Below, in pieces: positions 1 to 9,313 of a stretch of DNA of 64,000 nt. The notes under the pieces were generated by a model. It worked only from the letters and a program-made list of their open reading frames with translations. It made no database searches and had not been told where the DNA came from. How positions within the stretch are numbered: the first letter of the stretch is position 1; every line of letters begins with the position of its first letter. A program made the translations under genes and the position numbers. This DNA comes from Ketobacter sp963922875 (GTDB lineage: Bacteria; Pseudomonadota; Gammaproteobacteria; Pseudomonadales; Ketobacteraceae), in assembly GCA_963922875.1 (NCBI GenBank), contig CAWUJH010000003.1, positions 248,001 to 312,000 on the forward strand. The letters run 5' to 3'.

Positions 1-32
1 TCAAATGTCTCTGTATAAAGAAGTGAATACCT

Positions 33-2765
33 ATGTTAGGACCACTGTTTCGCAAAGTCTTTGGTAGTAAGAATAAGCGTGAACTGAAGCGAATGGGCAA
101 GTTAGTGGCCCAAATTGGTGCTTTAGAAGAAAATATCAAATCTTTAACTGATGATCAGTTGCAAGGGAAGACGGTTGAATTCAGAGCCCGCTTGGAGAAA
201 GGCGAGCCTTTGGATAACTTGTTGCCAGAAGCCTTTGCCGTGGTTCGTGAAGCTAGCCGTCGAGTAATGGGAATGCGCCACTTCGATGTTCAGTTGATCG
301 GTGGTATTACTCTACACGAAGGAAGAATTGCAGAAATGCGTACAGGGGAGGGTAAGACGCTTACTGCAACCCTGGCGGTTTATTTAAACGCCTTGACTGG
401 GGCGGGTGTTCATGTAGTAACGGTGAATGACTATTTGGCGCAGAGGGACGCTGATTGGATGCGTCCACTGTATGAGTTTTTAGGTATGACGGTTGGAGTG
501 ATACTCTCCCAACAAGACCCTGCCAAAAAGCGTGCAGCCTACGCCTCAGATATTACTTATGGTACCAATAATGAATTTGGTTTCGATTACCTCAGGGATA
601 ATATGGCTTTTACCCTGGAGGACAGAGCCCAGGGCCCGTTAAACTTTGCGGTAGTCGATGAAGTTGACTCTATTTTAATTGATGAAGCCCGTACGCCATT
701 AATAATTTCTGGTCCGAGTGAGGACTCCTCTGAACTTTATAAAAAGATCAATGTTTTGATCCCGAAACTCAAACAGGGATTTGAAGAGGCAGAGGAGAGC
801 GCAGAAAAAGGCCATCATTTCATGGTGGATGAAAAAAATCGACAGGTAGAGTTAACCGAAGAAGGTCATCAGTTTGTCGAAGAGTTGTTAATAGAATACA
901 AGCTGCTTGCTGAGGGCGACAGCCTTTATGCGGCTAATAATCTTAATTTGCTCCATCATGTGCACGCGGCTCTTAAGGCTCATTGTTTGTTTCAGCGTGA
1001 CGTGGATTACATCATTCAAAATAATCAAATTGTGATCGTGGATGAGCATACCGGTAGAACCATGGCCGGGCGACGTTGGTCCGATGGTATTCATCAAGCC
1101 ATAGAAGCGAAAGAAGGCGTTAAAATTCAATCTGAAAATCAGACGCTCGCATCCACAACCTTCCAAAATTATTTCCGCCTTTATAACAAGCTGTCTGGAA
1201 TGACCGGTACGGCGGATACAGAAGCTTTTGAATTTCATCAAATCTATGGTCTTGATGTGGTGGTTATCCCTACCAATCGACCTATGACTCGTAAGGATTT
1301 CAATGATGTCATCTATATGACCACTGAAGAAAAATTCGAAGCCATTGTGGAAGAAGTGAAAGAAACCGTAGCAACGGGACGGCCGGTTCTTGTGGGAACT
1401 GCTTCTATTGAAACCTCTGAGTACCTATCCGCTTTCCTGAAAAAACAAAAAGTGGCTCACAAAGTGTTGAACGCCAAATTTCATGCTCAAGAAGCGGAAA
1501 TTATTGCCCAAGCTGGAAGTCCCGGCGCTATTACCATCGCGACTAACATGGCGGGTCGTGGTACTGACATTGTTTTGGGTGGCAATTGGGAGCAGCGGCT
1601 GGAAAAAATTGAAAACCCTACACCCGAGCAAATTGAAGAGTCAAAGCAACAATGGGTAGAGGACAACAAGCGGGTTATAGAGGCTGGTGGGTTACATATT
1701 ATTGGTACGGAGCGTCATGAATCACGACGTATTGATAATCAGCTCCGTGGTCGTTCTGGACGCCAAGGTGATCCCGGTTCTACCCGGTTCTTTCTCTCTC
1801 TTGAAGATAGCTTGATGCGCATTTTTGCCTCCGATCGAGTCAAAGGCCTAATGCAAACATTGGGCATGGAGCGCGGTGAATCCATTGAGCATCGCTGGGT
1901 GACAAGGTCGATTGAGAATGCTCAGAAAAAAGTGGAAGGTCGTAACTTCGATATTCGTAAGTCACTGCTTGAATATGATGATGTGGCTAATGACCAACGT
2001 CGCGTAGTTTATGAGCAGCGAAACGAAATACTCACCGCAGAAGATCTTTCGGAGTCCATAAAAGCTATCCGACGAGACGTGGTGACTGATTTTATTGCCG
2101 GTTACATTCCACCTCAGAGTATGGTTGAACAGTGGGATATCGAAGGCTTAGAGCGCGCAATGGAAGCGGATTTCCGCATTGAAATGCCCATTGGGCAATG
2201 GCTCGAAGATGATAAAAAGCTTCATGAAGAAAGTCTGCGGGAGAAAATCATTGCTGAGTTAGAAGCGGCTTACCAGCAGAAAGAAAAGAATTTAGGTGAT
2301 GAAGCCAGCGTTATGCGGCAGTTGGAAAAGCATGTCATGCTGGCCACCCTTGATCGTTCATGGAAAGAGCACCTGGCCAACATGGATCATCTACGGCAGG
2401 GTATTCACTTGCGTGGTTATGCTCAGAAAAACCCGAAACAAGAGTATAAACGTGAAGCCTTTGAGCTTTTCCAGACATTTCTTGAGGGCGTTAAGCTGGA
2501 AGTTATTCGGGTTTTGAGTACGGTAGAATTACGTCGTCAAGAAGAAGTGGAAGCACTGGAACAACAGCGCCGTGAAATGGCAGAGCGGGACCTGAAATTA
2601 CAACATCAAAGTTTTTCGGAGGCTGAGGCAAGTGGTGCGGAGCCTGCGGAGGCTGCTGAAGCATCTGCAACTTTTCAACGGCAACACCCCAAAGTTGGCA
2701 GAAATGATCCCTGTCCCTGTGGATCAGGTAAAAAGTACAAACAATGCCATGGTCGGATTGAATAG
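33..2765 (+). CDS. secA: Preprotein translocase ATPase SecA
   Basis: This is the motor ATPase of the Sec pathway, which drives unfolded precursor proteins through SecYEG at the inner membrane. The 910-residue length is normal for the family. Visible motifs are the Walker A box MRTGEGKT near residue 105, the DEVDSILIDEA Walker B region near 210, TNMAGRGTDI and the QLRGRSGRQGD helicase motif in the second nucleotide-binding fold. The C-terminus ends in the zinc-binding SecB-docking tail CPCGSGKKYKQCHG. The start ATG lies at the window edge, so its promoter is mostly outside. argJ follows after 24 bases on the same strand. Confidence 0.98.
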   Translation: MLGPLFRKVFGSKNKRELKRMGKLVAQIGALEENIKSLTDDQLQGKTVEFRARLEKGEPLDNLLPEAFAVVREASRRVMGMRHFDVQLIGGITLHEGRIAEMRTGEGKTLTATLAVYLNALTGAGVHVVTVNDYLAQRDADWMRPLYEFLGMTVGVILSQQDPAKKRAAYASDITYGTNNEFGFDYLRDNMAFTLEDRAQGPLNFAVVDEVDSILIDEARTPLIISGPSEDSSELYKKINVLIPKLKQGFEEAEESAEKGHHFMVDEKNRQVELTEEGHQFVEELLIEYKLLAEGDSLYAANNLNLLHHVHAALKAHCLFQRDVDYIIQNNQIVIVDEHTGRTMAGRRWSDGIHQAIEAKEGVKIQSENQTLASTTFQNYFRLYNKLSGMTGTADTEAFEFHQIYGLDVVVIPTNRPMTRKDFNDVIYMTTEEKFEAIVEEVKETVATGRPVLVGTASIETSEYLSAFLKKQKVAHKVLNAKFHAQEAEIIAQAGSPGAITIATNMAGRGTDIVLGGNWEQRLEKIENPTPEQIEESKQQWVEDNKRVIEAGGLHIIGTERHESRRIDNQLRGRSGRQGDPGSTRFFLSLEDSLMRIFASDRVKGLMQTLGMERGESIEHRWVTRSIENAQKKVEGRNFDIRKSLLEYDDVANDQRRVVYEQRNEILTAEDLSESIKAIRRDVVTDFIAGYIPPQSMVEQWDIEGLERAMEADFRIEMPIGQWLEDDKKLHEESLREKIIAELEAAYQQKEKNLGDEASVMRQLEKHVMLATLDRSWKEHLANMDHLRQGIHLRGYAQKNPKQEYKREAFELFQTFLEGVKLEVIRVLSTVELRRQEEVEALEQQRREMAERDLKLQHQSFSEAEASGAEPAEAAEASATFQRQHPKVGRNDPCPCGSGKKYKQCHGRIE

Positions 2766-2789
2766 TGTAACAGGCCATAGGAGGTTGTT

Positions 2790-4025
2790 ATGGCAGTAGG
2801 TCCCAGTACGTTTGCTACTAAGATGTATCCAGTTGCCGGGTTTAGGCTCGGCACAGCAGTAGCGAACATTAAAAAAGCCAATCGACGGGATTTAGTGATT
2901 ATGGAGCTGGTGGCGGGTTCTACCATTGCCGGAACTTTCACTAAAAACGCCTTTTGTGCGGCTCCAGTAAAAATCTGTCAACAGAATCTTGCCAGTGCTG
3001 ATCAGGCGGGAAAAAGCCCTTTTTACTTGATCACCAATACCGGCTATGCCAATGCCGGAACGGGGGCTAAAGGCCTACATGATGCTTCTTCTGTATGTCA
3101 GGGATTGGCTGAATATATGGGGACATCTGAGAAAAATGTTTATCCTTTCTCAACCGGTGTGATAGGCGAACCTTTACCTGTGTCTCGAATCGTTGCAGGC
3201 ATCCCCGAGGCCTGTGATGCGCTTTCTGAAAGCGGTTGGGAAGATGCAGCCCATGGCATTATGACGACGGATACCCGGCCGAAGGGTGTATCGGTTCAGC
3301 TGACCATAGATAACAAGCTAGTGACTATTACCGGCATTTCCAAAGGTTCAGGCATGATCCGCCCCAACATGGCGACGATGCTTGCCTATATTGCTACTGA
3401 TGCGGCTGTAGAAGCGAGTTTGCTGCAGCGTTTAGCACAATCGGCTACGGAGCTATCCTTTAACGCTATTACAGTAGATGGTGATACTTCCACCAACGAT
3501 TGTTGTATGTTGGCAGCGACGGCTTGCTCGGGAGTGGTTATTTCAGAATCCGATGCCCATAGTTTTGCGCTCTTTACTCAAGCATTAAATCAGGTTTATT
3601 TGCAATTGGCTCAAGCCATAGTGCGCGATGGAGAAGGTGCTACCAAATTTATTACGGTGGCGGTTGAGCAGGCAGCAACCTCGGATGAAGCCAAATCAGT
3701 GGCTTTTACAGTGGCGCATTCGCCACTGGTAAAAACCGCACTATTCGCTAGCGATCCGAATTGGGGGCGTATATTGGCCGCTGTAGGGCGCTCGGGGATT
3801 GATGATTTGGATGTGGATGGCGTTAGCTTGCATATCAATGATCATCTCGTGGCCGTAAACGGTGCCTTGGCCCCAAGTTACGTGGAGTCCGATATAACTC
3901 CGGAAATGCAGAAAGATGAAATAACCATTCGCATTGCCTTGGCTAGAGGTTCTGCCACCATCAACGTATGGACTACAGACCTGTCTTACGACTACGTTAA
4001 GATCAACGCTGATTATCGTTCCTAA
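2790..4025 (+). CDS. argJ: Bifunctional ornithine acetyltransferase/N-acetylglutamate synthase ArgJ
   Basis: ArgJ recycles the acetyl group from N-acetylornithine to glutamate in arginine synthesis and, in bifunctional forms, also uses acetyl-CoA. The 411-residue protein carries the self-cleavage site in NMATMLAY, with the nucleophilic threonine at about residue 196, so the precursor would split into alpha and beta chains there. The substrate loop TTDTRPKG and the C-terminal SDPNWGRI are typical. A strong AGGAGG ribosome site precedes the ATG. It sits between secA and the mutT-type gene, as in several gammaproteobacteria. The sequence alone does not tell whether it is mono- or bifunctional. 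Confidence 0.97.
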   Translation: MAVGPSTFATKMYPVAGFRLGTAVANIKKANRRDLVIMELVAGSTIAGTFTKNAFCAAPVKICQQNLASADQAGKSPFYLITNTGYANAGTGAKGLHDASSVCQGLAEYMGTSEKNVYPFSTGVIGEPLPVSRIVAGIPEACDALSESGWEDAAHGIMTTDTRPKGVSVQLTIDNKLVTITGISKGSGMIRPNMATMLAYIATDAAVEASLLQRLAQSATELSFNAITVDGDTSTNDCCMLAATACSGVVISESDAHSFALFTQALNQVYLQLAQAIVRDGEGATKFITVAVEQAATSDEAKSVAFTVAHSPLVKTALFASDPNWGRILAAVGRSGIDDLDVDGVSLHINDHLVAVNGALAPSYVESDITPEMQKDEITIRIALARGSATINVWTTDLSYDYVKINADYRS

Positions 4026-4028
4026 ACC

Positions 4029-4988
4029 ATGAAACGAATTCATGTGGTGGCTGCCGTTATTCGTAGCGCCAAAGGAGTGCTGATAGCGCGCAGACCTGAT
4101 CATTTGCACCAAGGCGGAAAATGGGAGTTTCCTGGTGGCAAGGTGGAAAGCAATGAAGTGCCCTGGGATGCTCTCGTTAGAGAGCTACATGAAGAGCTGG
4201 ATATTGTCAGTACTCATGGTGAGCCACTCATTAAAATTGCTCACGATTATCCTGATAAATCCGTGCTGTTGGATGTATGGATGGTGGACGGCTTTCAGGG
4301 CCAACCCCGTGGCGTTGAAGGTCAGGAAATCCGTTGGGTGGAACCGGATGAGTTAGCAGAATATCAGTTTCCTGCAGCTAATCGGCCCATAGTCAGCGCC
4401 GCTCAACTGCCTCGTCGCTACGTGATTACTCCAGAGCTGGAAGTGAGTGTGGAGCACTTTCTTGCCCGTATTCGAGAGCTGATTCAGGCCCAGCTTCAGT
4501 GTTTTCAGATTCGTACCAAAGCCATCGACGGCTACCAATGGCGCGAGTTAGTCGCGGGTTTGGCTCATCTTAAACAGCAATATCCCCAGACGATGTTTCT
4601 GCTTAATAGCGCTGTTCCGGCGGCGCAGGTTCCATCGGGTCTTTTTGCTGGTATCCATTATACGGCCAAAGACTTAAGTCAGCTGAAGGTGATACCTGAA
4701 TGTTGGCGATCTCCGGGTAAATGGACGGCGGCGTCTTGCCATACCTGGAGTGATTTAATTCGAGCGCAGGAGTTGGGTATAAGCTTTGCGACCTTGTCGC
4801 CCTATAATGTGACCGCAAGCCATCCAGCACAGCCGCCCATTGATCGCCGCACTTTTGAGCAATGGGTAGCGCAGAGTAAAATTCCGCTGTTTGCACTGGG
4901 TGGTCTAGGCGAAGGCGATTACAAAAATGTCATTGCCATTGGCGCGCAAGGATTTGCGGGTATTCGCTGTTTTTGGGATCACTGCTAG
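4029..4988 (+). CDS. mutT: Nudix (MutT-type) hydrolase fused to a ThiE-like domain
   Basis: The N-terminal ~130 residues form a MutT-type 8-oxo-dGTP diphosphatase, with the Nudix box at residues 37-59 (GGKVESNE...RELHEELDI, matching GX5EX7REUXEEXGU). It is followed by a region of about 180 residues that looks like a thiamine-phosphate synthase (ThiE/TenI) barrel, ending in FALGGLGEGDYKNVIAIGAQGFAGI. This Nudix-ThiE fusion is known in Pseudomonas-type bacteria next to secA and argJ. The barrel probably lost thiamine synthase activity, but that is inference. The ATG is 3 bases after the argJ stop with only a weak ribosome site, which suggests translational coupling. Confidence 0.9.
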   Translation: MKRIHVVAAVIRSAKGVLIARRPDHLHQGGKWEFPGGKVESNEVPWDALVRELHEELDIVSTHGEPLIKIAHDYPDKSVLLDVWMVDGFQGQPRGVEGQEIRWVEPDELAEYQFPAANRPIVSAAQLPRRYVITPELEVSVEHFLARIRELIQAQLQCFQIRTKAIDGYQWRELVAGLAHLKQQYPQTMFLLNSAVPAAQVPSGLFAGIHYTAKDLSQLKVIPECWRSPGKWTAASCHTWSDLIRAQELGISFATLSPYNVTASHPAQPPIDRRTFEQWVAQSKIPLFALGGLGEGDYKNVIAIGAQGFAGIRCFWDHC

Positions 4989-5002
4989 CTTAATTTAACG
5001 GT

Positions 5003-5191
5003 TTAATGCAGGGGTGGATCCCCGCTGTCGTCACCTTCCAATGACCAGTCCGGTTCTCCTGGAATAAAACGTTCGCCTTTAGCCCATTCACCCAGATCGA
5101 TGAGTTTACAGCGCTCGCAGCAGAAGGGGCGAAAGGGATTTTTTTCGCTCCACTCCACCGATTTTTGACAGGTTGGGCATTTCACCTTCAT
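5003..5191 (-). CDS. yacG: DNA gyrase inhibitor YacG
   Basis: This is a 62-residue zinc-finger protein. YacG family members bind GyrB and inhibit gyrase. Four cysteines form the metal site, CPTC at residues 5-8 and CCERC near residue 28, followed by the family signature LIDLGEWAKGE and the acidic C-terminal tail. The gene overlaps the end of coaE by 4 bases (ATGA-type overlap), so the two are co-translated. It ends the long minus-strand run that starts at pilB and converges with the Nudix-ThiE gene. Confidence 0.95.
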   Translation of the reverse strand: MKVKCPTCQKSVEWSEKNPFRPFCCERCKLIDLGEWAKGERFIPGEPDWSLEGDDSGDPPLH

Positions 5192-5808
5192 GCTTTACCT
5201 CCAGTTTTAGCTTGGGCGTTTGCCAAGGCTAAATAACGCTCATGGAGGCTGTCAATAGCAGCATAAAGATGGGCTAAATCCTGGTCATTGACAATAATGT
5301 CGTCGGCCCTATTCAGGCGATCGCTGCGGCTCATTTGTGCTGCCATGATAGCTCTTATACTCTCTTCAGTTGTGTTATCGCGGCCAACGGTACGGGACAC
5401 TTGTATGGATTCCGGAACATCGATAACTAAAATACGATTTACCCATTGATGTTGCTGGCTTTCCAGCAATAAAGGGGAAGACAAGACAGTATAGGCTGAT
5501 TCACTGTTTTGGATTTGGTGGAGGATTTCTTCTGCAATGAGGGGATGGGTTAAAGCTTCAAGCCAACGCCTTTGCTCGTTGTCGGCGAAGACGATGGTGC
5601 GCAGTGCGCGGCGATCCAATAGTCCCTCTTTAGTGATAACAGCAGTCCCGAAATGCTCCCGTATGGCTATTAGTGCTGGCCGTCCGGGTTCAACAATGAG
5701 TCGAGACGCTAGATCCGCATCCACCACTGTAATCCCCAGGGATTGAAAATGGTCAGTAGCGGCGGTCTTCCCGCTACCTATGCCACCCGTTACACCCAAT
5801 ACCCACAT
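5188..5808 (-). CDS. coaE: Dephospho-CoA kinase
   Basis: CoaE catalyses the last step of coenzyme A synthesis, ATP-dependent phosphorylation of dephospho-CoA. The P-loop GGIGSGKT lies at the N-terminus, followed by VDADLASRLI and DRRALRTIVF, both typical of the family. The reading frame is open further upstream to 5877, but the ATG at 5808 (MWVLGVTGG) places the P-loop at its usual position, gives about 206 residues, and has a GGCGG-like ribosome site. yacG overlaps its end. The coaE-yacG pair normally sits directly after pilD; here four genes for a two-component system and a transporter lie between them. Confidence 0.95.
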   Translation of the reverse strand: MWVLGVTGGIGSGKTAATDHFQSLGITVVDADLASRLIVEPGRPALIAIREHFGTAVITKEGLLDRRALRTIVFADNEQRRWLEALTHPLIAEEILHQIQNSESAYTVLSSPLLLESQQHQWVNRILVIDVPESIQVSRTVGRDNTTEESIRAIMAAQMSRSDRLNRADDIIVNDQDLAHLYAAIDSLHERYLALANAQAKTGGKA

Positions 5809-5873
5809 ACCGCCTATTCTCTCTGTGCATAAACGGTGCTCAGTGTACCACCAAATCAGGCAGCGGTGGAGGC

Positions 5874-7001
5874 TCACTCCACCGGGTTAATACATTCTGG
5901 CCGCTTGGGGTCACTATTGCAGCGGACTTTCCGTAAGGTGGACAGCATACTGGGATCGTAGTATTCATCCTCTACCAGTTGTAACCGCGCTTCCTGCATT
6001 TTTTTGTCATAGCGGATGCGGTCTTCTTCTGGGATAGGAACAAACCATTTACGGGGAATTTTTTCTGCCTCAGTGCGAAGAATGCTTTTTATGGTTTCAA
6101 ACTCATTAAAAAAGGCTTCGCGACAGAGTTGAGCGGCTTCCACTGGAATCATGTCGGCGCGTCCCACTAATTGCATGGAAATATAGGCGAGTGGCAAATC
6201 TATGATGCCTCCGTTGGGTTCCATGCCTTTGTATAATTCCATTACACCATAGGCAATCAACGGCGCGGCCAATACATCCACGTTGCCGTTGTTAAATTTG
6301 TTGGGAGCATTGGCTAAATCTGTTGCCACTGGAGTAGCACCAATCCCCGCAATCATCTTGGCCTGAGTAGGATCGTAATCCAACACGGCAACTCGCTTAC
6401 CGGCTGCTTTTTCTAGGGTGTTAATGTTTTTATCGTTTACGAAAACATGAGCGGCACCACCTGGTGCTATGCCCATAATCATATAATCGCCATTTTGCAT
6501 TTTTGGTGCGCTTTGAGGATGCGCCATAAGACGGTGAACCAGTTTCACCTGATCCCAATTGAACAACCCGCCGATAGCATCCAGAGTCCCTGTGTAGCGA
6601 TTAAACAAGCGGGCGCGTAAACCACTCATTAAGGCAACATCGCAAACCCCGGACTTCAGTTCTTCCACCAACACTGATTCGTGGGTAAACGGAATCATGT
6701 CCAGCTTTATGCCCCAGCTTTCAATTTCCAGTTCGCGGTCTTTCGCGGCAGAAAAAATGGGACCATGACGACCAATGGGGTCCCAGATGCAGACCCTGTA
6801 TTCATGGTCTCGATATTTGGATTCGTTGTACAGGACTTGCAATGCACCGATCCTTTTCTCCATATCCAATTTAGTATCGTAAATTTGTGCTAGGAGTTCT
6901 TCGCGATACTTTTTCGATGGTTGAAGTGCTTGCACGTTAGATGTTATCGCAAATAGCGCTAATACGATGGCTGCAGCAATGTAGTGTAAGGACTTTTTCA
7001 T
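5874..7001 (-). CDS. Putative periplasmic solute-binding protein (DUF6091-like), TRAP-linked
   Basis: This is a secreted protein of about 375 residues. The N-terminal signal peptide (KKSLHYIAAAIVLALFAI, predicted cleavage after VQA) points to the periplasm. The fold appears to be a type-2 periplasmic binding protein: a substrate-facing stretch (CDVALMSGLRAR) and VAVLDYDPTQAK resemble helper proteins of TRAP or TctC-like systems, but it lacks the usual DctP signature. I connect it to the DUF6091 putative solute-binding family with moderate confidence. ATG 7001 is chosen because AGAGG lies 8 bases upstream; the longer frame begins with a TTG. It is 14 bases downstream of the permease gene, so the two are one transcription unit. 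The ligand is not predictable. Confidence 0.75.
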   Translation of the reverse strand: MKKSLHYIAAAIVLALFAITSNVQALQPSKKYREELLAQIYDTKLDMEKRIGALQVLYNESKYRDHEYRVCIWDPIGRHGPIFSAAKDRELEIESWGIKLDMIPFTHESVLVEELKSGVCDVALMSGLRARLFNRYTGTLDAIGGLFNWDQVKLVHRLMAHPQSAPKMQNGDYMIMGIAPGGAAHVFVNDKNINTLEKAAGKRVAVLDYDPTQAKMIAGIGATPVATDLANAPNKFNNGNVDVLAAPLIAYGVMELYKGMEPNGGIIDLPLAYISMQLVGRADMIPVEAAQLCREAFFNEFETIKSILRTEAEKIPRKWFVPIPEEDRIRYDKKMQEARLQLVEDEYYDPSMLSTLRKVRCNSDPKRPECINPVE

Positions 7002-7015
7002 AAGCAACCTCTTTC

Positions 7016-9127
7016 TTAGAAAAACAGATGGGGCCAGTGCAAGGGCACAAAAGTGACAAACAATAGCGCCGACATCATCACCAGGATGGGAAAAATAATC
7101 CGGAAATTACGTTGCCAAAATGTTCCATGTAGACTTTCCCATTCCGTAGGAGGGCCAACCACTTGCCGTGTTATTAGATGGTTAAGGGCGACTGGTGGCG
7201 TAAGATAGCCCATTTCAAAGGCAAGCAAAGTAATAATCCAGAAATGTATGGGATGGATGCCATTTATAGCGGCTACTGGTGCCAGAGTAGCATTTACCAA
7301 AATGACCGCACCGAAGGGGTCCATAAACATTCCCACAATCACCAGGATACACATTAGCAAAGACAATGCTATCCAGGGTGCCGCAAATGTTTCGGGAAAT
7401 AAATATAAGATTCCCGAGCGCTCAATCATGCCTCCGGTACTCATGGAAAGTGCAATTAATAGTAATAATGCGCCGATTAATGGTGCGGCCTGATCTGATG
7501 CGCGGGCTACCGAACGGATCATTTCTTTGCGCTTTGAGTGGTTTTCATTGGGGTTCGTTGAATCTTGTTTGCCTGGGTCTTTGTCTCCCAGAATGAAACG
7601 CTCGTAAAATAAGATAAGCAGCATAATGATTGGCAATATGACGGGGGCCGAAAACTCATTGAGGGGTCTCCCCATAACGATATTCCACAGTGCAATAACT
7701 AAAGCAAATATGGCTAAATAGGGCAGTAGTGGAACAAAGGTTCGAACTGCGTTGGGTATGGCTTCCGTTAGGGGAGCCATTTTTTGGGTTGAGCGACCGC
7801 CCAGTAAGTACACATAGAATGCGTAAAAGGCGATAGACACAAACAACACTCTGGCGCCAGCGCTATACAGTTCATCGGTGGTCACCGAATTATTGAGCGC
7901 TGCGACCACCAGCACCAATAAACAGGGGCGCAGCATAGTCCCCATGGAGCCTGCTAATGCAGTGGTGGCTAAGGCGAGTTGTTCGTTTTGGCCAGCGCGG
8001 CGTAACTCCTGATAAAGGGCCGGTCCGGCCGCCAGAATCAAAATAGCAGAAGCACCGGTGTAAGCGGTTGGCGGTGCCGTTAACAACAGCATGACGACAC
8101 CAAGCCATTTCGGTGGCAGCCGCCACACTCGGATAAAATTAAACAGTTTTTCCGGTAAGCTTGTTCTCACCAGTAAAACACCCACCCAGACGTAAAGGCC
8201 AATGTTCAAGAACAGCGCCGCATTTTCCAACAGAACATTCATATAAACATGGATGCCGTGATAGAAACCGTAAGATGCAAAATGTATTGCAGCGTTAACA
8301 CACATATAGCAATAGAGAGGAATACATAGAAATGCTTTGCTCCAAGTGCCTTCTTCTTCGAAGTGCCTTGGTGTGAATAGCTGATACACGGATATCAAGG
8401 TGAGGGCGCTAAATCCAGCCACAAAAAAATCATGCATGAATAAATTGAGTAGCTGCATACCTTCTTGTGCTGCGGTGTATTCCTGCTGCCTGAAGATAAA
8501 GGCGGACAAAGCCAAGATGCCATTCGCTAAAATTTGCGAGGCCGTAGCGACTTTTTCATCCCGTTGAGTTTGCACTTGACGTAGTGCAATCTGTTCTCGG
8601 CGTAGGGTGGCCGCGGCAGAGCAAAACAATATCATCAGGCCCAGCAAAACCCGCCGATTGACGGTGACAAGAGTCACCAAATAAGAGAGTAGCTTTTCGC
8701 CGGTTGCATAGGCTTTGACCGTACCATTGTGATGGGATTGAATACGACGATAATCGCGCCATTCCCGGTCACATAATTGGTTATTGGTTTCAAATGCCGA
8801 GCGAATATCTTCGGGGCGGCTGACGCCTAACATAGCATCGAGTGGATTGCTGTCTGCTACGGCTTGTTGGCGCACAATTTCACGTTCTATGGCTTGATCA
8901 ATATTTTCCTCTACGGTACAGCGAGGAGCTTGAATTTGCTCAAAAATACGAAGGTAGCTATAGTCCGGCCAGGTTTTGCCGCCAAACTCCAGAACTCTTG
9001 TGTGAAAGGTTTCACCCACAGTGGCCAAAAGTGCCACTAGCAGGATCAAGGTCATAGGTAGGCTGGTAAATACCTGATTGAGACGGGACGATGGCTGAGT
9101 TTCGACGGTGGCTAGTTTCGCTGTCAT
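7016..9127 (-). CDS. TRAP-type transporter permease, large (DctM-like) subunit with extra N-terminal domain
   Basis: This 703-residue inner-membrane protein is much longer than an ordinary DctM (about 425). Residues ~24-40 form a first membrane segment, followed by a ~115-residue loop, presumably periplasmic, holding two cysteines (C70, C119). More membrane segments (~158-250) are DctQ-like in placement. From ~320 on come the repeated hydrophobic segments of the DctM/IT superfamily, including GMFMDPFGAVILVNATLAPV and EMGYLTPPVALN. This suggests fused small and large TRAP subunits. The gene is followed closely by a periplasmic protein gene and preceded by a kinase/regulator pair, so substrate-induced control is likely but unproven. 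The substrate is unknown. Confidence 0.8.
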   Translation of the reverse strand: MTAKLATVETQPSSRLNQVFTSLPMTLILLVALLATVGETFHTRVLEFGGKTWPDYSYLRIFEQIQAPRCTVEENIDQAIEREIVRQQAVADSNPLDAMLGVSRPEDIRSAFETNNQLCDREWRDYRRIQSHHNGTVKAYATGEKLLSYLVTLVTVNRRVLLGLMILFCSAAATLRREQIALRQVQTQRDEKVATASQILANGILALSAFIFRQQEYTAAQEGMQLLNLFMHDFFVAGFSALTLISVYQLFTPRHFEEEGTWSKAFLCIPLYCYMCVNAAIHFASYGFYHGIHVYMNVLLENAALFLNIGLYVWVGVLLVRTSLPEKLFNFIRVWRLPPKWLGVVMLLLTAPPTAYTGASAILILAAGPALYQELRRAGQNEQLALATTALAGSMGTMLRPCLLVLVVAALNNSVTTDELYSAGARVLFVSIAFYAFYVYLLGGRSTQKMAPLTEAIPNAVRTFVPLLPYLAIFALVIALWNIVMGRPLNEFSAPVILPIIMLLILFYERFILGDKDPGKQDSTNPNENHSKRKEMIRSVARASDQAAPLIGALLLLIALSMSTGGMIERSGILYLFPETFAAPWIALSLLMCILVIVGMFMDPFGAVILVNATLAPVAAINGIHPIHFWIITLLAFEMGYLTPPVALNHLITRQVVGPPTEWESLHGTFWQRNFRIIFPILVMMSALLFVTFVPLHWPHLFF

Positions 9128-9201
9128 ATCATTACTGTCTCTGGCACGGACCCGCTGTATCGGCGTGTTCTTGACACGACTGGTTGCTCGTGTGTCTCGC
9201 G

Positions 9202-9230
9202 CTTATGTTTTTGTTTTTATAGAGAGTCAA
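9202..9230 (-). promoter_or_regulatory. Possible sigma-70 promoter of the TRAP/solute-binding genes
   Basis: Read on the minus strand, TTGACT (9225-9230) and CATAAG (9202-9207) are separated by 17 bases, in the 186-base gap between the response-regulator stop and the permease start. The -35 match is good and the -10 match is weak, so this is a tentative call. It would let the transporter be transcribed separately from the kinase and regulator genes. Confidence 0.3.
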
Positions 9231-9313
9231 TATAGCATGGTCAGGTTATAGGCAATACATGACCAAAGTCACTTTTTATGGGGAATCTGAAGGGTTAAGC
9301 CGAACGTTACGAA

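Noticed and set aside
888..1241. Minus-strand frames inside secA and other housekeeping genes
   Set aside because: They are shadows of the real genes with unusual amino acid composition.
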